Shown here: one piece after another, positions 24,682 to 36,734 of the stretch
Layout: each line of letters starts with the position of its first letter
Position numbering within the stretch: position 1 is the stretch's first letter
From: Flaccisagitta enflata
Lineage: Eukaryota > Chaetognatha > Sagittoidea > Aphragmophora
Assembly: GCA_965153355.1 (NCBI GenBank)
Contig: OZ231126.1
Location: 70,432,001-70,496,000, forward strand
DNA: 64,000 nt
Direction: 5' to 3'
Made by a program: the position numbers and the translations under genes
Notes under the pieces: model-generated
The model's database searches: none
Told to the model about the DNA's origin: nothing
Seen by the model: the letters and a program-made list of their open reading frames with translations, nothing else

Positions 24682-25691
24682 TATGGTGTCAGAATCTGTG
24701 TATGAACTGTGAATTCTTCAAAAAAAAACATAAAAAAAAACCTTTTTCATTTGGTTTTTATCATTTGCAGAACAGGAAATCAATCAAAATCATTATTCGT
24801 TTTAAAGATATTTAAAAGATCTTACATTTGCCGCCAATCTCATATTTTTAGCTCAATTCGTTTAGACAGTGAAAAAAGACTGAAGAGTATTGATTTTCAT
24901 GTTTGAAAAGGTGCATTACCAAAATGTACCCATTTAAATTCAGACAAATGTCATTTCCAAACGAGCAAAGCTAGGAGGCTGGGATTGGTCTAGAAAGAAA
25001 GATCTTGTGAAAATCTTTCAAATGGTCACTGATTTTGTTTACTTTCTTCTATTCAAACATGGATATCTGATGAGGTGAAAATCATCCGTCATTTTTTAAA
25101 TTTGTGTAATGAAAAAATTCTTTCTTCTGTCATCTATAAAAGGTCTTAATCAAGTGAAATCCTGTCAAAATCTATGACATTGAAAAATGCCTGCAAAAAA
25201 TCAGTCATTTGAGCTGTTTCTGGAGTTACTATCTCAATTCGTTTAGACAGTACAACAGTTTTAGTATAATTTGTTCTTCATAAACTATGAACGGAAATCT
25301 ACTGTTTTTCCACTTTGGTTTTGATACATTAGTCATTAGTCACATTCATTTTAACATGGAATCCAGACGAACTGATCAAATTTGATGGGACTGGGGGCTG
25401 ATTGTTCATTTTTGAAGCTCTTTTAAATGCTCATGAATAACAATTAGATTTGTTAAATTCAAAGCATGTAAAATTAGAGTAAAATTCTGTTCTACTTACA
25501 GGTCACTGATTCACTGTTTCTCATAAGAAATGACCACCAATTCATTTTCTCATCATCAGCTGGCTAGATAAGTATTGCCCGCACTTATATTTTTTGTTTT
25601 GATCCATAAAGAGTTAAAAACAAAGGTCTTGCCCACTGCTGTAGGACTTTTTACGCATGTCAAAAAATATAAAAAAATTAACTCTTTTTTT
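24682..25691. other. Unannotated stretch with a short direct repeat
   Basis: CTCAATTCGTTTAGACAGT occurs at about 24853 and 25232 in direct orientation. Otherwise AT-rich with no exon recognised. Confidence 0.4.
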
Positions 25692-26356
25692 GGGCAGCGG
25701 CCCCGAAGGGGACGAAGTCCTGTAGAACACAGGGGGACTTTTGTTCGTCCTTCCGTCCTTCCATGCGTTCGTCCCCCCAAGGCCCTCTCAGGCTTGAAAT
25801 CTGCCCTCTCAGGCCTCAAATCTACTCTCTCAGGCCTGAAATCTGCCCTCTCAGGCTTTGAATCTGCCCTCTCAGGCATGAAATCTGTCCTCTCATGCCT
25901 GAAATTTGGCCTTTCAGGCCTAAAATCTGACCTTTCAGGCCTGAAATCTGTCCACTCAGGCCTTAAATCTGCCTTCTAAGGCCTGATATCTGCCCTCTCA
26001 GATTCAAGGCCTGAGAGGGCAGATTTAAGGCCTGAGTGGACAGATTTCAGGCCTGAAAGGACAGATTTCAGGCCTGAGAGGGCAGATTCAAGGCCTGAGA
26101 GGGCAGATTCAAGGCCTGAGAGAGTAGATTTGAGGCCTGAGAGGGCAGATTTCAGGCCTGAGAGGGCAGATTTCAGGCCTGAGTGGGCCTTCGGGGGCGG
26201 ACGGATGGAAGGACGGACGAACAAAAGTCCCCCTGTGTTCTACAGGACTTTGTCCCCTTCGGGGCCGCTGCCCTGCTTCCTTTCACACCATTTTACAAAC
26301 ATGCAAAGCAGGGCAACGGGTATCGCTGACCACATATTGCCCTTGGGCGACCTGTT
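25692..26356 (+). mobile_element. Family B element, near-complete fold-back
   Basis: The left end GGGCAGCGGCCCCGAAGGGG and the right end CCCCTTCGGGGCCGCTGCCC are exact inverses. The inversion continues through a CTGTAGAACACAGGGGGACT segment, a GGACGGACG run and the whole CTCAGGCCTGAAATC minisatellite, meeting near 25990. The tail 26274-26356 has the family's CTGCTT/AAAGCAGGGC hairpin and ACGGGTATCGCTGACCACAT. Non-coding. Confidence 0.85.
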
Positions 26357-26527
26357 TGATTTTTGTTTTTGTAATCAAAGTTTTCCCGTTCAATGAACAG
26401 TAATCAGCTTAGGAATCCGGCCTTTCAATCGAAACGCTTCTTTAACAGTGGCCATGAAGGTGTGCCAGTTCGCCTAATGGTTTTCGAGTCCATTTCTTAC
26501 CTATCTCTTCCTCTCTTTTGCTTTTAG

Positions 26528-26580
26528 CAGACTGTCGTTTCTATTATGTACATCAATGATCAAACCGAACCGGATGTTGG
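26528..26580 (+). CDS. Candidate internal exon, 53 bp
   Basis: A pyrimidine-rich tract ending CTCTTTTGCTTTTAG precedes it, and a strong donor GTAAGTAAG follows at 26581. One frame across it reads QTVVSIMYINDQTEPDVG without stops. Lack of overlap with any repeat family makes it stand out from its surroundings. No neighbouring exon in phase was found and the product is unknown. A chance pairing of good splice signals is possible. Confidence 0.3.
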
Positions 26581-26796
26581 GTAAGTAAGAGAGATATCTG
26601 ATCCGGCAAAAGCACATTTGCTTGAGCGCCTTTCTTCATTCAGAGGAAGAGAAAACGGTTCCGTAAACAAGTGCAACAACCGCTCTAAAATCTAGGCCTT
26701 GGGAGATGGTAAGATCTGGGCGGTCGCGACTATATGTAGACACAGGGAGTAGCACCGCGCTAGGGAGGAGTTATACAGCGAAAAACAGTCAAGAAC

Positions 26797-27776
26797 AACA
26801 CGACAAATCAGAAGTTGCATAGTGGTTGTGCAGGGGCAGTTATACTCGAAATAAACCATATTATTCGATTTCGCGCCCTAAAATTTGCGTTACCGTCGAT
26901 CGACCTACCAACATATAGACGGACACATCCTGTCACGGAATCACAGAGTCGCTTAGCAGGCGACTTAAGGAATGTAAGGACCGACATAGCGGGGTGTAGA
27001 GTCGTGTAGCAGGCTACTTGAGGAAGGTAAGGACCGACATAGCGGGGTGTAGAGTCGCTTAGCAGGTGAGTTAAGGAATGTAAGGACCGACATAGCGGGG
27101 TGTAGAGTTGATAAGCAGGGGATTAAAGGAAAGTAAGGATCAACAAAGCGGGGTGTAGAGTCGTGTAGCAGGCGACTTAAGGAATGTAAGGACTGACATA
27201 AGGGGTGTAGAGTTGAGTAGCAGGGGATTTAAGGAAAGTAAGGATCAACAGAGAGTTGCATAGCAGAGTGTAGAGTCACGAAACAGGTGACTTAAGGAAA
27301 GTAACAAGTGACGGGGGGTCACAATATCGTTGCGGACAGGTGGGCAGGGGCATCCAACCCCTATCCACACCCATACCCATCTCTGATACTCAAACATACA
27401 CAAAAAGTATCAAAAACGCTCGTTTTCCCACTTTTCAACTCAATGACCACAGACCAACGGACCAACGGACCAACGGACGGACAAAGCCTCTTATAGAGTT
27501 GCGTGTCTGAAACTAAAAACCGACGTAGCGAGGTGAAGTGTTGCGTAGCAGTCGACTCAAGAAAAGTTTGGACCGACATGGCAGGGTGTAGAGTCGGGAA
27601 GCAGGCCTCTTAAGAAAAGTAAGAACTGACATAGCGGGGTGTAGAGTCGCATAGCAGGGGACTTAAGGAAGGTAGGGACCAACATAACGGGGTGTAGAGT
27701 CGTTGACCAGGCAACTTAAGGTAAGTAAGGACAGATAAAGCGGGGTGTAGAGTCGCGTGGAACGCGAGTAAAAACA
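26797..27776 (+). mobile_element. Family A element whose 3' end is tandemly amplified
   Basis: A diverged start (AACAACACGACAAATC, then GTTGTGCAGGGGC) is followed from about 26940 by about 12 units of 53 bp. Each contains GACCGACATAGCGGGGTGTAG and the terminal hairpin (for example AGTCGCTTAGCAGGCGACT). The last unit ends AGTCGCGTGGAACGCGAGTAAAAA. A second family A copy (27303-27519) splits the array after seven units. Confidence 0.8.
27303..27519 (+). mobile_element. Family A element nested in the 53-bp array
   Basis: It starts AACAAGTGACGGGGGGTCAC, where GTGAC pairs with GTCAC. TTGCGGACAGGTGGGCAGGGG, ACCAACGGACC repeats and AGAGTTGCGTGTCTGAAACTAAAAA follow. The neighbouring array units give the approximate empty site AAGTAAGGACCGAC, with no long target duplication. 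Confidence 0.8.
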
Positions 27777-27899
27777 ATATGACGCGACAACCGGAAACGA
27801 CAAAAGGAAAAAAGATTGCAAGTTGTGAAAGAACAAAAAAAAAAGATAAAATGAGGAAGAGACCAAAAAAGAAGCAAAACACATTAAAAGTGGGAAATA

Positions 27900-28117
27900 C
27901 TATCTTAGAAATAAAAAGGTTCCAACCTGTAACATTAGTTCATTTATTGACATAAAAATGAAAACTAATCAATTGCAAATCTATGAATGTTTAGTGGTAG
28001 CCCCCGTTTACTGAATACTGCTGCTGTTCACCAGGGAAGCGGTTTGCAGAGCCTCTCCAGGTGCAATGGAGTGATGGTGTTCCTAACCTTTCTAGCGATA
28101 TTTCATTTCTAAGATAG
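27900..28117. mobile_element. Short mariner-like MITE, CTATCTTAG ends
   Basis: The ends CTATCTTAGAAAT are inverted copies flanked by TA at 27898-27899 and 28118-28119. 218 bp, non-coding. Confidence 0.75.
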
Positions 28118-30079
28118 TATAATCTTTTTTTTCATCCTTATCTCCAAATAAATATGAAAATTGCAGTGTAGTGAGTTGAGTGAGTTGGGCGTGAATCTCA
28201 AAGAATTCATGTGAGGCTACCAACAAACAAATCGAGGACAGGAAAATACAGACTTTTTTTGCCAATGGCGACAACTTATCGAAAGGTGTATATCTGTCTT
28301 CCACTTCACCAATTCTATATGTTTTTCTGTACCTGTCTTTCCCCCATTGATGTGTCATGGAATGATAAGACCTATTTCCAGTCTGTCTCTAAATCTCTAC
28401 CTCATTATGATAATGACTGTGTCCTTTTCATTAAGGCAAATGTCACAGTTCCACAGCAAGCAGGAGGGCCCGACTTTCCACCAATCTACGTTAGCACAAG
28501 CTTCCGATACATCATTATATGCGGATTAAATGGTTCAAAGACATTCATGACTACCCAATGCACAATTTCAAACCATTTTTTATGACCCTCCCTACCCTTA
28601 GGTGGTCTAAAAATTTGGTCAAAGAGATTTTTTTGGCTTATCTCCAATCTGTTTCCAGTAGAAAACAGCAAGCAAAACCAATCAAGAAATGTCTTTTCCT
28701 ATGATTTTATGAGTTTTCATCAACTAGTAGTAGTCCCATAGGATACACACAAAAAATCAACTTAGTAAGCAAACTATAAGTTACCAAAAATTGGCATATA
28801 ATTCAAATTTACCCCTGCTCGATTTTTTTGCTTTTTTTCTCTCAAGGCTGAATATCATGATATTTATTTTTTTTAACCTCCTTTTTCTTAAACATTAAGC
28901 ATTTTTTCTTTTGCCATTCGATGGACAACTACTTGAGGGACTTTCCCCTTCATTTTCATGTTATTGGGTTGATCCTAGGCAGAGAAATAAAAATTTTCTT
29001 GGAGCGTATCAATTCGCGCACACCCCCAAATTTGTTCCTAACGCATACCTAACGCTTAAGATATGCCACTATGGCGTGGAAATGACACATTTTACATGAA
29101 ATCTGACCACACCACGTGAAAGAGCGTGAAATTTTGAGTCTACACCGAAAATTTGAGGCCTTAACTCCTAGTTGTTCAGTCACAATGAAATTTTACATTT
29201 TGTCAGTCCTAAAGTGTGAACAGAATTGATACGCTTGTTGGACGATCTTCGTAGTTATTTTCTTCTTAGCAGAAGTCAAGATTTTGCGGACTTTGAAGAA
29301 AAAAAAATCAATTTGTCCAATTTACAAAAATGCCCATATCTCATGAACCCTTTGAGCTACACCCATGATTTTTTGCGGGAAAACAGACTTTACCAAGAGA
29401 GATCAGGCCAAAAAAGTTGGTCTTCTGAAGATGAGTCCAACCGGCCCAACCAGCCCAACCAACCTACCAGATGAAAAAACAAAAAAGTGGCATAACTTTT
29501 GAATGAGTTAGCCGATTTGGCTGAAATTTTGCATGAAAGTTGTTGAAGAGTATCTACATCACTAGTATGAAGAAGAGCTTGGCCCAACCAACCAAAGATG
29601 GTGCTTATAGAGATTTTTTGAAAATTCATGAAATTTCGATTTTTTTTAATGAAACACCCTCATACTATTACGTTGAAACATAATTTAGGCTAAGAATATT
29701 CTCATATTGATTTTTTGCTACAATATGCTTAATTTTGTATTTTTTTGTGTACAAAATCTGTCTAATTAAGCTTAATTTGCATGAAAAATGAGCTCAGTTA
29801 ACAAAATTCTTCTATGGATTTATATATGTAACTTCATAAGCTATACAGTAATGTATAGTTTTGTTGAATTTGAATCATTAAAAAAATGGCTAGTTCTAGC
29901 CCTGCTCACTTGCCGTTTCTCGACATTTGCCTTAACTGTCTGTCTGTGTGTCTCCCGTTTTACCAAGTGTATGTGAATCTGTCTTGCCCTCGCTGATATG
30001 TCATCAAATGATGACACTTATTCCCAATCGGTCGCTGTTTCATTATGATAGAAATAGTGTCTATGTTATCAATATAAGC

Positions 30080-30100
<21 letters not shown>
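28118..30100. other. Mostly unannotated; related segments and a small inverted repeat
   Basis: 28340-28430 and 29988-30070 are similar to each other and read DVSWNDKTYFQSVSKSL and DMSSNDDTYSQSVAVSL in corresponding frames. The second is frameshifted after that. GCGTATCAATTC at about 29003 and its inverse at about 29226 bracket a roughly 235-bp segment without a clear target duplication. No complete gene seen. Confidence 0.4.
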
Positions 30101-30102
<2 letters not shown>

Positions 30103-30152
<50 letters not shown>

Positions 30153-30315
30153 GAATCCCAAAGGGGCTTTGCGAACTCCAGCACAGAAAAGTGAATTTAC
30201 GCGGAAATCTCATGGAACACAAAGCCAGCCCATAAACACCCTAGACCTAGAAAGGTGAAAAGACGAGGGGCGTTATCTGTCAAACAAAAGATGAGAAGTG
30301 AGAAGAGAGAGAGAG

Positions 30316-30405
<90 letters not shown>
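30103..30405. repeat. (CT)n and (GA)n microsatellites in inverted arrangement
   Basis: (CTGT)/(CT)n at about 30080-30150 and (GA)n at about 30305-30405 are separated by about 155 bp of non-repetitive sequence. The two could pair as a stem. Confidence 0.93.
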
Positions 30406-30410
<5 letters not shown>

Positions 30411-30816
30411 GACAGACAGACACACGCACACACATTAAAGGCAGACGACTACATCACACACTGAGAACATATAAAGCCTTATCGTCATGGAGATAGTCAC
30501 AGTCCGCAGCGAGACAGAGTCGGAGAAGCAGGAAAAAAAAGACTAAAAATGATGTATGTGACGATGAATACGAGACGAATGGCAAGAAGAGGCTTTTCCC
30601 CCATGAATACCAAGACCTGAAATTCAAGCACTCTTTTTATGAAGCTTTTAAAATCAACATGAATATTTAACTAGAGGTTAATTGCAAGGAAAATTCAATT
30701 TCATCAGTCTGAAAAACGGGAGAAATATTGAAATTAGTCGTTGGAAATGACGTGTTCATTTTCCTTCATTAAAGATACTTCAATATTTTGTTAAACATTT
30801 CTTTCTTGCTTGTTGT

Positions 30817-31271
30817 TATTCGCTCGCACGCGACTCTACACCTTGCCGTGTTGGTCGGTCCGTCAGTCCGTTGGTAACATTTTTAAAATTTTGACTTTTT
30901 AAAGTTATTTAAGGTAATTCAAGATACTTAAGGGTACTTCAGGGTAATTCAGTCCTGGGTACATACAATGCATTAGGGTAATATTGGGTATTTTTGGGTA
31001 CTTTTGGGTACTTTTGGGTACTTTTGGGTATTATTGGGTATTTTTGGGTAATTTAGGGTATTTTGGGTATCATGTTGTATCGTATCGTATCGGTATTGTA
31101 TCGATATCGTATCGATATTGTATTGATTTTGAATCAATACATATCGCGCGGCCTTGGAGGGGAGAAAGGACTTTTTTAACATTTTTGACCATTTTTTTTA
31201 CAGGCACCCATGTTTTACTCTTTTGTTTGTCATTTTCACACGCAAGCGACTGTTGCCCTCTTGGGCTTGTT
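30817..31271 (-). mobile_element. Family A element with GGGTACTTTT array
   Basis: On the minus strand it starts AACAAGCCCAAGAGGGCAAC (GCCC pairs with GGGC) then AGTCGCTTGCGTG. It holds a TACCCAAAAATAC-type array and ends AGAGTCGCGTGCGAGCG then AATAA. The stretch 31080-31140 adds a TATCGATA-rich tandem patch. Confidence 0.7.
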
Positions 31272-31534
31272 TTAATTTCGTAGCACAAATAGTGAAAATT
31301 CAACAGGCAATGTAGTAGAAATTACACACAGTTAACCAAAACGGTATTTTGGACGGTGAAAAGGAAACAAGGCCAAGAGATGTCCAATAGATGCGTCCTC
31401 TTTAGATGAAAGATATTTAGATTCAAAGATACAAAGATAAATACATCAAAGATATAATAACACCAAGATATTAGGACATCCTCCACCCCCTCCACCATCC
31501 CCCTACCCCCGCCCCTGACTCCCCCCACGAAGAG

Positions 31535-31760
31535 AAATGAGGAGACATGCGAGAAGAGAAACATAACAAACACAAGAAGAGGCACATGAAGAGACACATA
31601 AAGAGACACAAGAAGAGACACAAGAAGAGACACAGGAAGAGACACAATAAGACAAATGAAGAGATATATGGAGACTTATGGAGAGACTTATTCAGAGACA
31701 AATGAAGAGATATATGAAGAGACACGAAGAGAAATGATGACACATGAAGAGACATGAAGA
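31535..31760 (+). repeat. AGAGACACA(AGA) minisatellite
   Basis: Irregular 10-14-bp purine-rich units with AAGAGACACAAG as the core. Confidence 0.85.
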
Positions 31761-31769
31761 GAAAACCTC

Positions 31770-33320
31770 AGAAATCGCGTTTTAGAAATTTCGCGTTCCG
31801 GATCTTTATTCATTCCTTCAGATCCTCTTATGGAGATGCGAGGACGCATCTTACTGTATAACCTTGCGAATACCTACTTGCATATGAGGGATATAAAATT
31901 GAAACGATGGATAGAAGCAAAGACAGATGAAACCATCAAGTACTACCTCGGAAATATCTATCGCACCAAGTTAAACCTTCAACAACTTGCGTTAGTCATA
32001 ATGAATTTAACTTTTTCAAAAAACAAAAATGATCTCCAAGAAATTATCTTTCGATCTAGACCAAACAGAACCTTCCAGCTCAATCCGTATAAAAGTTACA
32101 ACCAAAAACGTGAATCGATGTTAGATGCTAATTTGTAAAAAAAATGGGTCAGCTTTTTCATTCGTTTTTGGCGCCAACAAGAGTCATAGCAGATTTTTAT
32201 TGGACTTTTTTGGCAGATTTTTTTTCTTCTTGATAAATGATGTACAAAACTACATTCACTTCAAAGGGACTTATTCTAGCTCAAAAAGACATCATGAACA
32301 TGCGCTCCTCAGATTGACTTTTTCAGAGAACCACGCTGAATGCCCTGGAACATGTCAGGCCATTTGACAGTAAAAGCCTAAAACGCCATGGGTGCACGTA
32401 GTTACTGGACAGGAGAGATGACACACAAAACATCAAGACGCCCGGAAACCTTTTCTTGTCCTTTTTTAGTCCAGTAATAGGCTGAAACTTTATATGGTGC
32501 TATAATTATTTCCTAGGTGGTGCAAACAGAGAGACACCAAAAAAGAAGAAGAGCAAAACCGCGTACATAGCATAGAAGGTCGAGAAAGGTCGGACGGTCG
32601 ACGGTTCGGAAGCGAGAGGGTAGAAACTAGGAAGGCCGGGGAACATTTATCATTCTCTGTGTTCAATGCCCAGACAGGGAATATCCGCTTTCTTTGTACT
32701 ATCTTTCGTGCGACAACGAAAAGGTGATGAACTAATTTTCTTTTTCTGGCTTTCACTAAGAAATTGGATACTGCCAGGCGTGGAAATCGAATTGGCTTTC
32801 TTTTAGCGATGTCTTCGTAGTGGATTCCTTTCAAGACGATTCTTGTATTTCAGGAAACAACGTCATCAACCCTTAGCCTATTTAGTATAGAATGAGTTTT
32901 AAAAAACTGGAACTTTTTTTTTTTGATGACGGGAATTATCTCTACCATTGCCAGTTTCATGAGAGCAAAGAGAACATCGAGTAAAAAAATCGCACGCGAA
33001 TTTGACATCTTTCACGATTTTGTTTCTCTTTTATAATTCATAATGTTTTGACCCATTAAATACGATCTTCCTGAAAAACTGAATGAAAAATTCTGTCTTT
33101 TTCATGAAAGGCAGGTATTAATGAAGAATTCATGAAAAACAACAACAAATAATCACATTACTTGTCGAGTTCTATACACAGAGCTGTTGACAAAAAGAAA
33201 ACCACTATGGTGTTTGTTACGTCCAAATGTGTCGCTTGACGCTTGTTTTCCTCCGTATATTCTTTAACTTTTTTTTCTCTCCTCTTTCCTACTACTTTCT
33301 TTCTTCCCTGCTTTCTTTCT
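31770..33320. other. Unannotated stretch
   Basis: Contains a 102-codon frame at 31830-32138 (+), lysine/leucine/asparagine-rich, with no motif I recognise. Its local base composition is ordinary for the region. No splice-supported exon. Confidence 0.35.
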
Positions 33321-33326
33321 CTCTTT

Positions 33327-34004
<678 letters not shown>

Positions 34005-34305
34005 GAAGACAACATTAAGAAAATCAAATAAGAAACAACACAAGGAAGACAAATAGAATGAATTTTCTTTTGGCATTTGAACCATAAAAAAAAAAAGAAT
34101 ATTCGCTGTTGACTGAACCCATATGCGGCTATATGTGGCCCATATGTGGCCCATATGTGGCCTGAGCCCGAGTAACTTTGTCGAATTCTTGAACGTGTTT
34201 GTTCCAATTTTCACTGAGTGTGTTTTTACTGACGACAACGATCTCAAATATTTCTGTGAAACGCATTTTCAGCATGAATACATGTTCATGAATTTCAACC
34301 GTCTC

Positions 34306-34500
34306 ACAAGGGGGTGAGCGAAGTAAGTGAGCGAGCCTGTGAAATAAGTGTTAATGGAGCAAACGAGCGAAGCAGGCACAGCGTAACAGAGCGCTGCGGA
34401 GCAAGTGAGCGGGGTGAACGGTGCGAGCGAACAAACGTAGCAAGCGACCGAGTGGCCCGTTAAAAATGAGATTGTCTGTGACCAGAAACGCGCCCATTCT
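34306..34500. mobile_element. GC-rich MITE-like repeat, partial
   Basis: GTGAGCGAAGTAAGTGAGCG and CAAGCGACCGAGTGGCCCGT match the reverse complement of 5270-5541. It ends AGAAACGCGCCC. The other terminus, about 80 bp in the full copy, is missing. Confidence 0.6.
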
Positions 34501-34904
34501 CTGCTTCAATCCACATTACCCCAAACCTTGTAATAGATGACTATTTGGATACTAATATGCATAACATTTAGAAGCCAGTCAAGGCCTAAAAATGGGGACA
34601 GGCTGTTAACGCACCGCACAGCTATTTTGGTAAATTGGCAGTGATAAAGATGAAGATAAAAACTCCATCCCCCCCCAAAAAAAAGAAACAAAACAAAACA
34701 AAACAAACCAAACAATAACCTATTTCTAAGCGAGTAAGGTACATCATTTTGAAAGTTTCAGTCTGACAGAATCAGATTTAGGAAAGTGAGCATTCAACAA
34801 AATGCGGGTTTTATGGAGCGAATGAAAGTTTGGTTGGGATTCGGAGTCCGTCGAGTTTTAAATTTTCCGTCTCCTCGGCTTCCTGGGCTGAATTCGCCGC
34901 CACT

Positions 34905-35075
34905 TGCGCTGTAGCCGCGGCCACCAGAGCCACCATCACCAGAGCCGTGACAACCAGAGCCGCAACGACCGCGACCAACAGGGCCCCGACCATCAGAGCC
35001 ACAATCACCACAGCCCCAACCACCAGAGCCACAACCACCGGAACCCCGACAACCGGAGCCGCGGTCACCAGACCC
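34905..35075. repeat. ACCAGAGCCACAAC-type minisatellite
   Basis: Units of about 15-18 bp. In one minus-strand frame it reads as a Gly/Ser/Cys-rich peptide, continuing beyond the array to a stop near 34800. I do not call a gene because no splice signal or start supports it. Confidence 0.75.
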
Positions 35076-35233
35076 ATTGAGACTGTAAATGCGGTTGCAT
35101 AGACGAAATAAGAAGCGACATTAATGGCAAGTTTGCGCCCGGAGTTGCTTTTCAGTTTTCACTCAAGCCTCCGGGGTCGTCAAAAGGTTGCCATGTTTTT
35201 GTTGTCGGTTTAGAAAAAACAAAGTTATTCCTT

Positions 35234-35315
35234 TTTTTTTAGGTCGCTGCACGCGACTTTATAAGACAATAACCCGCTATGTCTGTCGAATGGTCTATCG
35301 TTCGGTCTGTAGAAT
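35234..35315 (-). mobile_element. Family A 3' end fragment
   Basis: Minus strand GCCGAACGATAGACC-like tetranucleotides, then AAAGTCGCGTGCAGCGACCT and A-run. The 5' part is missing. Confidence 0.55.
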
Positions 35316-36565
35316 CTTGCTTTTTTTTGCATTTATGAGTGGTTTTAGCATTACAGCTCCAATGCCAATGCTTGCGAGCCTTTTTCATCACTGAACCCGC
35401 CCACTCGCACGTTTCTTGGGTAGCCATGTACCCGACCTGGTTTTTATCATGGCCCGACGCCTCGACAGTCTTTTCGTGAATTCAAAATAAGCCATACCTT
35501 GATCGTCTCCCGCCTACTGCTTAGTCATCAGCCCAGAGAGGCTGTCAAAGATTCAGTCTGTTTAAATGTTCGTTGTCTGTTGTTTAAATTTTCTATTTCT
35601 TCAGAACGGCTTATCTAGAGTGAACTAAATAATCGTTTTACTCTTCAAATCTTAGTGAATGATATCGGTCATCGAGTGGAGAGTGAATTCTAAATTATAA
35701 TGCAACGAATCTTAGTCAAGAAACGACAAAACAATTGCTCCGCTGATAATTCGTTGGGCCTCGCAGGATCTAGAAAGACAGCAAAAATGGATGGAACAAA
35801 AATTGCATTTAACATCATTTTAACCAAAAGACAATATGCAAGGTAGCTTAAGAGTGAAGCAAATCAAAAGTGCCTCTTTCCATTTTCTTGACATTCTTTC
35901 TGGGGATCACTTCCTGTAAGAGTCATCGTCAACTTTTTCTGTCAAGGTCAAGTAGAAATGCCCGTGATATTGATAACTGGTGTCTCTTCCAAGGAAACCA
36001 GATCAAAATCAAATTTTAGTTGTGTTCAGCATCTTCTTGAGATGTTGAAACGCACTCGGACGTGTTTAAAATTCCGCTTAGAGAAGCTCGGACAAAAAAA
36101 AACGAAACAAAAAAGAAATGAAAAGGAAAGAAAAAGTCACTCCATTTTCTATGGTTTAACCTCACTTAATCACATGATATGAGAAAGCAGGAGATATTAG
36201 GTGTCCTCGCCATCGTTGGCGATGGTATACATTATCCTTGTCAGTTGGCAACCGCAACTGCAGCAGAGAGCCACGTGCAGTCAATCTGCAACAGATGGAA
36301 GTCATAGATCTCATCTGGTGAGACTGCATTACGATCTTAATGGGCCAAGAATCGCCTGATGTTGACAACTTTTTTTTTCTCCTTGATACAAATTACAACA
36401 AATGTCGCTTGAACAAAGAGAGACGTTGGCTTAAGATGAGGAGGTGGAAGTATACATGGAGGAGAAATCAAGGGGAGGGGGGGGGGTGAAAGAGGGTTGT
36501 TAAAGGGAAAGAGAAAGAAGAGTCTATATCCTTTGTAAAATTTGCAATAGAATGAGTTGCTTTTC
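35316..36565. other. Unannotated stretch
   Basis: AT-rich with poly-A/poly-T tracts and a G-run near 36476-36486. No exon or element recognised. Confidence 0.4.
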
Positions 36566-36724
36566 TTTTTAGTCGCGGACACGCGACTCTACACCTTGCC
36601 GTGTCGGTCGGTATGTCGGTCGGTCCGTCGGTCGATCCGTCACATTTTTGAATTCCGAGCGGTTTTAGCATTACTGCTGCTGCCCAACCGTCCGCGACTG
36701 GATTGCCGTGTATCCGGCCTTGTT
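36566..36724 (-). mobile_element. Family A element
   Basis: Minus strand AACAAGGCCGGATACACGGC, CAGTCGCGGACGGTTGGGC, GACCGACC repeats, and AGTCGCGTGTCCGCGACT then AAAAA. Nearly the same as the copy at 974-1112. Confidence 0.85.
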
Positions 36725-36734
36725 TGAACAGCGG

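Noticed and set aside
28211-28585. 124-codon frame with DVSWNDKTYFQSV
   Set aside because: Interesting similarity to 29988-30070, but no splice sites or known domain; reported only as a finding.
31830-32138. 102-codon open frame
   Set aside because: No motif, no splice support, no family resemblance; compatible with chance in AT-rich DNA.
34811-35077. Ala/Val-rich or Gly/Ser-rich frames
   Set aside because: Produced by a 15-18-bp minisatellite; no start or splice support beyond it.
36162-36368. 68-codon minus frame
   Set aside because: No domain, no splice context.
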